A stretch of 9,993 nt of DNA. It comes from a bacterium (GTDB taxonomy: Bacteria; UBA9089; UBA9088). The translations under genes and the position numbers were made by a program. The notes below the pieces were generated by a model, which saw nothing but the letters and a program-made list of their open reading frames with translations, did not search any database and had not been told where the DNA came from. Location of the stretch: the NCBI GenBank assembly GCA_003498085.1, contig DNCM01000024.1, positions 1-9,993 on the forward strand, written 5' to 3'. Shown here in pieces: positions 6,947 through 9,993 of the stretch. Every line of letters starts with the position of its first letter. Within the stretch, counting starts at the first letter, position 1.

Positions 6947-7538
6947 ACTTGGGATCCTGATCTCCGGAAGGGGATCAAATATGCTTGTAATAATAGAAAA
7001 AATAGAAAGAGGAAATATCCCTGCGGAGATTGCCTGCGTAATATCCGACAAAGAGGATGCAAAAGGTCTTGTTAAAGCAAGAGAGCATAATATTTGTGCT
7101 TTTTTTCTTGATCCAAGAGGTCTTTCAAGAAAAGATTATGATAAGCTTATAGTTTATGAACTTAAGAAAAGAGATGTTGAGCTTGTCTTGCTTGCAGGAT
7201 TTATGAGAATAATTAGTCCGTATTTCGTTGATGAGTATAAAAATAGAATTATGAACATCCATCCAAGCCTACTTCCAGCATTTCCAGGGCTTCATGGACA
7301 AAGACAGGCGTTGGAATATGGTGTAAAGATAACAGGGGCAACGGTTCATTTTGTAGATTATGGCTGTGATACTGGACCAATTATTTTACAAAAGCCTGTT
7401 CCTGTTCTTGACGATGATACAGAAGAGACATTAAGCGAAAGGATTCTAAAAGAAGAGCATAAGATCTATCCTCTAGCAGTCAAACTCTATGCAGAAGGAA
7501 GGCTTGAGGTTATAGGAAAAAGGGTAAAGATACTATGA
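6939..7538 (+). CDS. purN: Phosphoribosylglycinamide formyltransferase (GART)
   Basis: Transfers a formyl group from 10-formyl-tetrahydrofolate to GAR, the third step of purine synthesis. At 199 residues it is slightly shorter than the E. coli enzyme (212). The Rossmann-like start LGILISGRGSNM (about 4-15) binds substrate phosphate. The catalytic residues are visible: Asn106 and His108 in MNIHPSLLPAFPG, and Asp144 in GCDTGPII. These numbers coincide with the E. coli catalytic positions as I recall them. The conserved GATVHFVDYG precedes Asp144. It overlaps rpsE by 8 bases and parB by 4 (ATGA), so it should be translated from the ribosomal-protein transcript. No other pur gene is in the window. 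Nothing in the protein suggests loss of function. Confidence 0.96.
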   Translation: MLKLGILISGRGSNMLVIIEKIERGNIPAEIACVISDKEDAKGLVKAREHNICAFFLDPRGLSRKDYDKLIVYELKKRDVELVLLAGFMRIISPYFVDEYKNRIMNIHPSLLPAFPGLHGQRQALEYGVKITGATVHFVDYGCDTGPIILQKPVPVLDDDTEETLSERILKEEHKIYPLAVKLYAEGRLEVIGKRVKIL

Positions 7539-8341
7539 AAAAGGCATTGGGAAAAGGTTTTTCTGCAATAATAGCAGAAGAAAGTTTCATTGAGATCGAT
7601 GTAGAAAGGATAATACCAGGTAAACATCAGCCAAGGGAAAGTTTTGTTAGGGAAAAAGAGGATGAACTTACTTTATCCATAAAAGAAAAGGGGGTTTTAC
7701 AGCCAATCATTGTCCGACCAAAGGATTTTTTCTATGAGATAATCGCAGGAGAAAGAAGGTTTAGGGCAGCAGTTAAGGCTGGACTTTCTACGGTCCCTGC
7801 AGTCGCAAAGGATGTATCTGATAAAGAGTGTATACAGATTGCCCTTATTGAAAACCTACAGAGGGAGGATTTAAATTCTATTGAGACTGCAAAAGGGTAC
7901 AAAAGGCTTTTAAATGAGTTTGGTATGACACAAGAAGAGCTAGGCAAGGCGATTGGAAAGGAGAGGTCTAGTATTTCAAATACAATAAGGTTACTTAGCC
8001 TCCCTCCGCACATTCAGCAAGGAATAGTAGAAGGAAAGATTACACCGGGGCATGGAAGGACAATACTTTCAATAAAGGATGAAAAACAAAGAATTAATTT
8101 TTACAATGAAATAGTCCAAAAAAATCTTTCTGTAAGGAAGGCAGAGAAAAGGGCAGGAAATGTTTCACGTGAAACAAATTTTACCCTTTCTGCGATTTCT
8201 GATTGTATAATGAGGCAATTAGGGACAAATGTGAAAATAAAGGGAACTATTGATAAAGGCACAATAGAGATTGAATATTACACTCAAGAAGGACTCCTTG
8301 GGATATTGGAGAGGATGAAAATCGATGTTGACAAAATATAG
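7535..8341 (+). CDS. parB: Chromosome-partitioning protein ParB/Spo0J (CTP-dependent clamp family)
   Basis: Binds parS, spreads as a CTP-dependent sliding clamp and helps segregate the origin region and load condensin. It has 268 residues, typical of chromosomal ParB. It opens with KALGKGFSAII, the family's N-terminal motif normally used to contact ParA. IIPGKHQPRESF, GERRFR (72-77, CTP-binding) and ENLQRE (106-111) form the ParB N domain. The HTH lies around 131-154 (MTQEELGKAIGKERSSISNT). A linker with NVSRET (209-214) leads to a C-terminal dimerisation region with GTIEIEYYTQEGL. The NVSRET codons carry a perfect parS site. The start overlaps the purN stop as ATGA; AGGG lies 10 bases upstream. 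No parA (soj) is next to it, although the ParA-contact motif is kept, so a parA elsewhere is likely. Noc is an alternative but lacks this context and site. Confidence 0.95.
   Translation: MKKALGKGFSAIIAEESFIEIDVERIIPGKHQPRESFVREKEDELTLSIKEKGVLQPIIVRPKDFFYEIIAGERRFRAAVKAGLSTVPAVAKDVSDKECIQIALIENLQREDLNSIETAKGYKRLLNEFGMTQEELGKAIGKERSSISNTIRLLSLPPHIQQGIVEGKITPGHGRTILSIKDEKQRINFYNEIVQKNLSVRKAEKRAGNVSRETNFTLSAISDCIMRQLGTNVKIKGTIDKGTIEIEYYTQEGLLGILERMKIDVDKI
8161..8176. promoter_or_regulatory. parS: parS centromere site, perfect palindrome inside parB
   Basis: TGTTTCACGTGAAACA is a perfect 16-base palindrome and matches the canonical bacterial parS first defined in B. subtilis. It lies in the parB linker, encoding Asn-Val-Ser-Arg-Glu-Thr together with flanking bases. 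A parS within the parB gene is known from B. subtilis spo0J. Its presence means ParB can nucleate on its own gene and suggests, by inference, that this locus lies in the origin-proximal part of the chromosome. Confidence 0.93.
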
Positions 8342-8357
8342 GCTCTAAAAGTAAACT
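8328..8357 (+). promoter_or_regulatory. Promoter for rpmG-tRNA-Trp-secE-nusG-rplK, apparently leaderless
   Basis: A perfect -35 TTGACA (8328-8333) is followed after 18 bases by TAAACT (8352-8357, 4 of 6 matches to TATAAT), then 7 bases to the rpmG ATG at 8365. The 18/7 geometry is identical to that before rplF. The -35 lies in the last codons of parB (Val-Asp-Lys-Ile-stop). No Shine-Dalgarno is seen before the ATG. The weak -10 match makes this less certain than the rplF promoter. Confidence 0.6.
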
Positions 8358-8364
8358 ATTTTTA

Positions 8365-8526
8365 ATGAAAAAGAAGGGAAGACAAATTATTACCCTTGCA
8401 TGTTTTGATTGTAAGGAGAGAAATTATACAACAACGAAGAATAGAAAAACTCATACTGAAAAGCTTGAGCTTAGAAAGTATTGTAAGGTTTGTCGGACAC
8501 ATACCTTACATAAAGAGACAAAATAA
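8365..8526 (+). CDS. rpmG: 50S ribosomal protein L33, zinc-ribbon form
   Basis: Small large-subunit protein near the E site. It has 53 residues; the translation begins MKKKGRQIITLACFDCKERN and ends KVCRTHTLHKETK. Two CxxC pairs (Cys13/Cys16 and Cys40/Cys43) form the zinc ribbon of the 'C+' type, and NYTTTKNRK is the conserved central motif of L33. The length is normal. It starts 23 bases after parB. The stop codon is directly followed, with no spacer, by the first base of tRNA-Trp. The order rpmG-(tRNA-Trp)-secE-nusG-rplK is conserved in many bacteria and confirms the call. Confidence 0.95.
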   Translation: MKKKGRQIITLACFDCKERNYTTTKNRKTHTEKLELRKYCKVCRTHTLHKETK

Positions 8527-8601
8527 AGGCCTGTAGCTCCAATTGGCTAGAGCGTCGGTCTCCAAAACCGGATGTTGCGGGTTCAAATCCTGCCAGGCCT
8601 G
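8527..8601 (+). tRNA. tRNA-Trp (anticodon CCA)
   Basis: The full cloverleaf can be drawn. The acceptor arm pairs AGGCCTG (8527-8533) with CAGGCCT (8594-8600), and the discriminator is G8601, normal for bacterial Trp. The D stem is GCTC/GAGC, and the anticodon stem TCGGT/ACCGG has one T-G pair at its end. The loop CTCCAAA holds anticodon CCA at 8562-8564. There is a 5-base variable region, T stem GCGGG/CCTGC and T loop TTCAAAT. The 3' CCA is not encoded (GGT follows), so it must be added enzymatically. The tRNA lies between rpmG and secE on the same strand and should be cut out of the common transcript. It begins at the base after the rpmG stop codon. Confidence 0.97.
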
Positions 8602-8615
8602 GGTAATATTTAAAA

Positions 8616-8843
8616 TTGGAAATAATAAAGGAAAAAGCAAGATTTTGGTATACGAAGTCAAAGGATTTTGTAAAAGAAGTTTGGACTGAGGCAAATCCAG
8701 AAAGAGGAAATGTCTCTTGGCCAACAAAAAAAGCAATTGTTGGCTCAACAATTGCAGTTTTAATTTCTGTTATCATATTCAGCATATACCTTGCAATTGT
8801 TGATTACATCTCCCTTACAATAATGATGTTTTTAATAAGATAA
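8616..8843 (+). CDS. secE: Preprotein translocase subunit SecE
   Basis: Small membrane subunit that clamps SecY in the Sec translocon. It has 75 residues with one transmembrane segment (about 45-66, VGSTIAVLISVIIFSIYLAI). An amphipathic, charged N-terminal part precedes it, ending in the conserved VSWPTKKAIVGST, equivalent to the family 'V.WPs..E....T' motif. AIVDYI follows the membrane segment, as in the usual '..D.' ending. The only possible start is TTG 8616: an in-frame TAA at 8604 closes the frame upstream. No Shine-Dalgarno is visible. After removal of tRNA-Trp only about 14 bases would precede the start codon. It overlaps nusG by one base (TAATG). Confidence 0.93.
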   Translation: MEIIKEKARFWYTKSKDFVKEVWTEANPERGNVSWPTKKAIVGSTIAVLISVIIFSIYLAIVDYISLTIMMFLIR

Positions 8844-9367
8844 TGGGGTGGTATATTATCCATACATATTCTGGTCAAGAAAATAGTGTCCGGGCAAATA
8901 TTTTAAGTAGGCTCAAGGCAACAGGAAAAGAAGACGAAGTCTCCCAAATATTCATTCCAACAGAAGAGGTTTCAGAAATAAGGGGCGGAAAGAAAAGGAT
9001 TATAACACGTAAGTTCTTTCCGGGGTATCTTCTTATTGAGATGGAGATGAACGATGAAACCTGGCATATAATAAGGCATACTCCAGGAGTATTTGGTTTT
9101 ATTGGGACAGGTTTAAAACCTTCCCCATTAGAAAAAGAAGAAGTAGATGAACTATTTTCAAGGATAAAGGAGGGTAGTGGAAAGATTAAACCAAAGGTTG
9201 TCCTTCAGGTAAATGAAAGTGTCAGGGTAATAGATGGTCCGTTTACAAATTTTATGGGTGTAATCAGGGATGTTGATTTAAAAAGGGAGAGGCTTCATAT
9301 AATGGTGAATATCCTTGGTAGGGCAACTCCATTGGAACTTGAGTTTTATCAAGTAGAAAGGTTATAA
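8843..9367 (+). CDS. nusG: Transcription termination/antitermination protein NusG
   Basis: Binds the RNA polymerase clamp to suppress pausing and links polymerase to Rho or the ribosome. At 174 residues it is normal. The N-terminal NGN domain starts WYIIHTYSGQENSVRANI (about 3-20). IFIPTEEV, KRIITRKFFPGYLLIEMEMND (about 53-73) and HIIRHTPGVFGFIGTG (about 76-91) are canonical. The KOW domain covers about 120-174, with VRVIDGPFTNFMGVIRDVD. The start overlaps the secE stop (TAATG) with no clear Shine-Dalgarno, which suggests coupling. It lies one base from rplK. Confidence 0.97.
   Translation: MGWYIIHTYSGQENSVRANILSRLKATGKEDEVSQIFIPTEEVSEIRGGKKRIITRKFFPGYLLIEMEMNDETWHIIRHTPGVFGFIGTGLKPSPLEKEEVDELFSRIKEGSGKIKPKVVLQVNESVRVIDGPFTNFMGVIRDVDLKRERLHIMVNILGRATPLELEFYQVERL
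9358..9361 (+). promoter_or_regulatory. Shine-Dalgarno of rplK
   Basis: AAGG lies 7 bases before the rplK ATG (9369), inside the last codons of nusG. This is another internal gene with a recognisable site. Confidence 0.5.
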
Positions 9368-9368
9368 A

Positions 9369-9794
9369 ATGGCAAAGATTGTAAAGAAAATAAAGCTTCA
9401 GGTACCGGCGGGAAAGGCAAATCCAGCGCCACCAATTGGTCCTGTATTAGGCCAGGCAGGGATAAACATTATGGAATTCTGTAAGGCGTTTAATGAGAAA
9501 ACATCGAGGATGGAAGAAGGACTCATAATCCCCGTTGTGATCTCTGTCTTTGATGATAAAAGGTTTACATTTGAGCTTAAAAGTCCGCCAGCAGCTGTTC
9601 TTCTTAAAAAAGCCGCAGGGATAGAAAAAGGCTCGAGCAATCCAAAAAAAACAAAGGTTGGAAAGGTAAATATGTCTCAGGTAGAAGAGATTGCAAAGCA
9701 AAAGTTAACCGATCTAAATACAACGGATATCACAAAGGCTATACAGCAGATCATTGGGACCGCAAGGAATATGGGAATCGAGGTTGTGGATTGA
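9369..9794 (+). CDS. rplK: 50S ribosomal protein L11
   Basis: Forms the L11 stalk base with 23S rRNA, used by elongation factors and RelA. At 141 residues it is full length. The N-terminal domain has IKLQVPAGKANPAPPIGPVLGQAGINIMEF (about 8-37), with the Pro-rich turn characteristic of L11. The C-terminal rRNA-binding domain has SPPAAVLLKKAAGIEKGSS (about 74-92) and ends TARNMGIEVVD, also diagnostic. It follows nusG by one base. In most bacteria rplA (L1) follows closely; here no L1 start is recognisable in the 199 bases that remain. Confidence 0.97.
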   Translation: MAKIVKKIKLQVPAGKANPAPPIGPVLGQAGINIMEFCKAFNEKTSRMEEGLIIPVVISVFDDKRFTFELKSPPAAVLLKKAAGIEKGSSNPKKTKVGKVNMSQVEEIAKQKLTDLNTTDITKAIQQIIGTARNMGIEVVD

Positions 9795-9993
9795 ATTTGA
9801 AAAGGTAATAATAGTTCTTTAAAAGCTCACAAGAAACTTTATGAAAGAGCGAGAGGCTATTATTCAAAAATATCAATCCTTATCTCGTATAAAAATTTTG
9901 TACTCGGAAGGTACATCATAACCACCCTATAGAGAAATTATTCTATCTTGATGATAGGGATATGAAGGATATAGAAAGGATAAAGAAAGGAGA
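9795..9993 (+). other. Tail after rplK with no supported gene
   Basis: I find no complete gene. One + frame (9801-9932) is open without a start codon; residues such as AHKKLYERARGYY look protein-like. A 26-codon ATG frame (9841-9921) overlaps it. A third frame is open from 9893 to the right edge and contains ATG 9962 (MKDIERIKKG), which could begin a gene leaving the window, though the match to any family is nil. No L1 signature, tRNA, strong hairpin with T-run, or TTGACA-type promoter is visible. A weak CTATC/GATAG stem lies at 9943-9957. It may be a decayed gene, a leader region, or spacer. Confidence 0.35.

Noticed and set aside
8471..8785. Reverse-strand 104-codon ORF containing LAGFEPATSGFGDRRS
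   Set aside because: This peptide is the well-known spurious translation of the antisense strand of a tRNA gene. It lies across tRNA-Trp and the secE start, both of which are well supported on the + strand.
9801..9932. Possible ribosomal L20 remnant (HKK...ARGYY resembles L20)
   Set aside because: Only a handful of residues match, the frame has no start codon, and the residues after ARGYY do not follow the L20 pattern.
1..9993. CRISPR arrays, insertion sequences, defence or toxin-antitoxin genes
   Set aside because: No regularly spaced direct repeats, transposase motifs or terminal inverted repeats were seen; every confident gene has a housekeeping or metabolic assignment.

Overview
The window is AT-rich bacterial chromosome. 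All 12 confident protein genes and one tRNA lie on the + strand, with almost no space between genes. Arg is mostly AGA/AGG and ATA is common for Ile, a codon style often seen in low-GC thermophiles and in many candidate-phylum bacteria. The ribosomal proteins, NusG, SecE and ParB are plainly bacterial. I cannot assign a phylum from the sequence alone. No insertion sequence, prophage, CRISPR array or restriction/toxin locus is visible.

Layout. (1) 1-104: short upstream region whose left edge may hold the last codons of another gene, plus a promoter. (2) 108-2992: a GH57-type alpha-glucan branching enzyme overlapping glgC (ADP-glucose pyrophosphorylase) by ATGA, two of the three core steps of glycogen synthesis; glycogen synthase is not in the window. 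(3) 3030-4229: a multi-membrane GT39/PMT-like glycosyltransferase whose 3' end overlaps lysS by 35 bases. (4) 4195-5484: lysS, a short lysyl-tRNA synthetase lacking the usual N-terminal extension. (5) 5511-8341: rplF-rplR-rpsE-purN-parB, a piece of the spc ribosomal operon fused, with overlapping or touching genes, to a purine gene and the chromosome-segregation gene parB. A perfect 16-bp parS palindrome lies inside parB. (6) 8365-9794: rpmG-tRNA-Trp-secE-nusG-rplK, the widely conserved secE-nusG block, with the tRNA starting at the base after the rpmG stop codon. (7) 9795-9993: 199 bases with no supportable gene, where rplA (L1) would normally sit.

The most interesting observation concerns gene starts. 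Three genes that open their transcription units (branching enzyme, rplF, rpmG) have TTGACA, 18 bases, a -10-like hexamer, then only about 7 bases before the start codon. This predicts transcripts that begin at or next to the start codon (leaderless mRNAs). In each case the TTGACA sits just before a TAG stop, in the last codons of the preceding gene for rplF and rpmG. Several genes inside the units (lysS, rpsE, rplK) instead carry recognisable Shine-Dalgarno sequences. The window thus suggests a two-mode initiation scheme: leaderless for first genes, Shine-Dalgarno or translational coupling for downstream genes.
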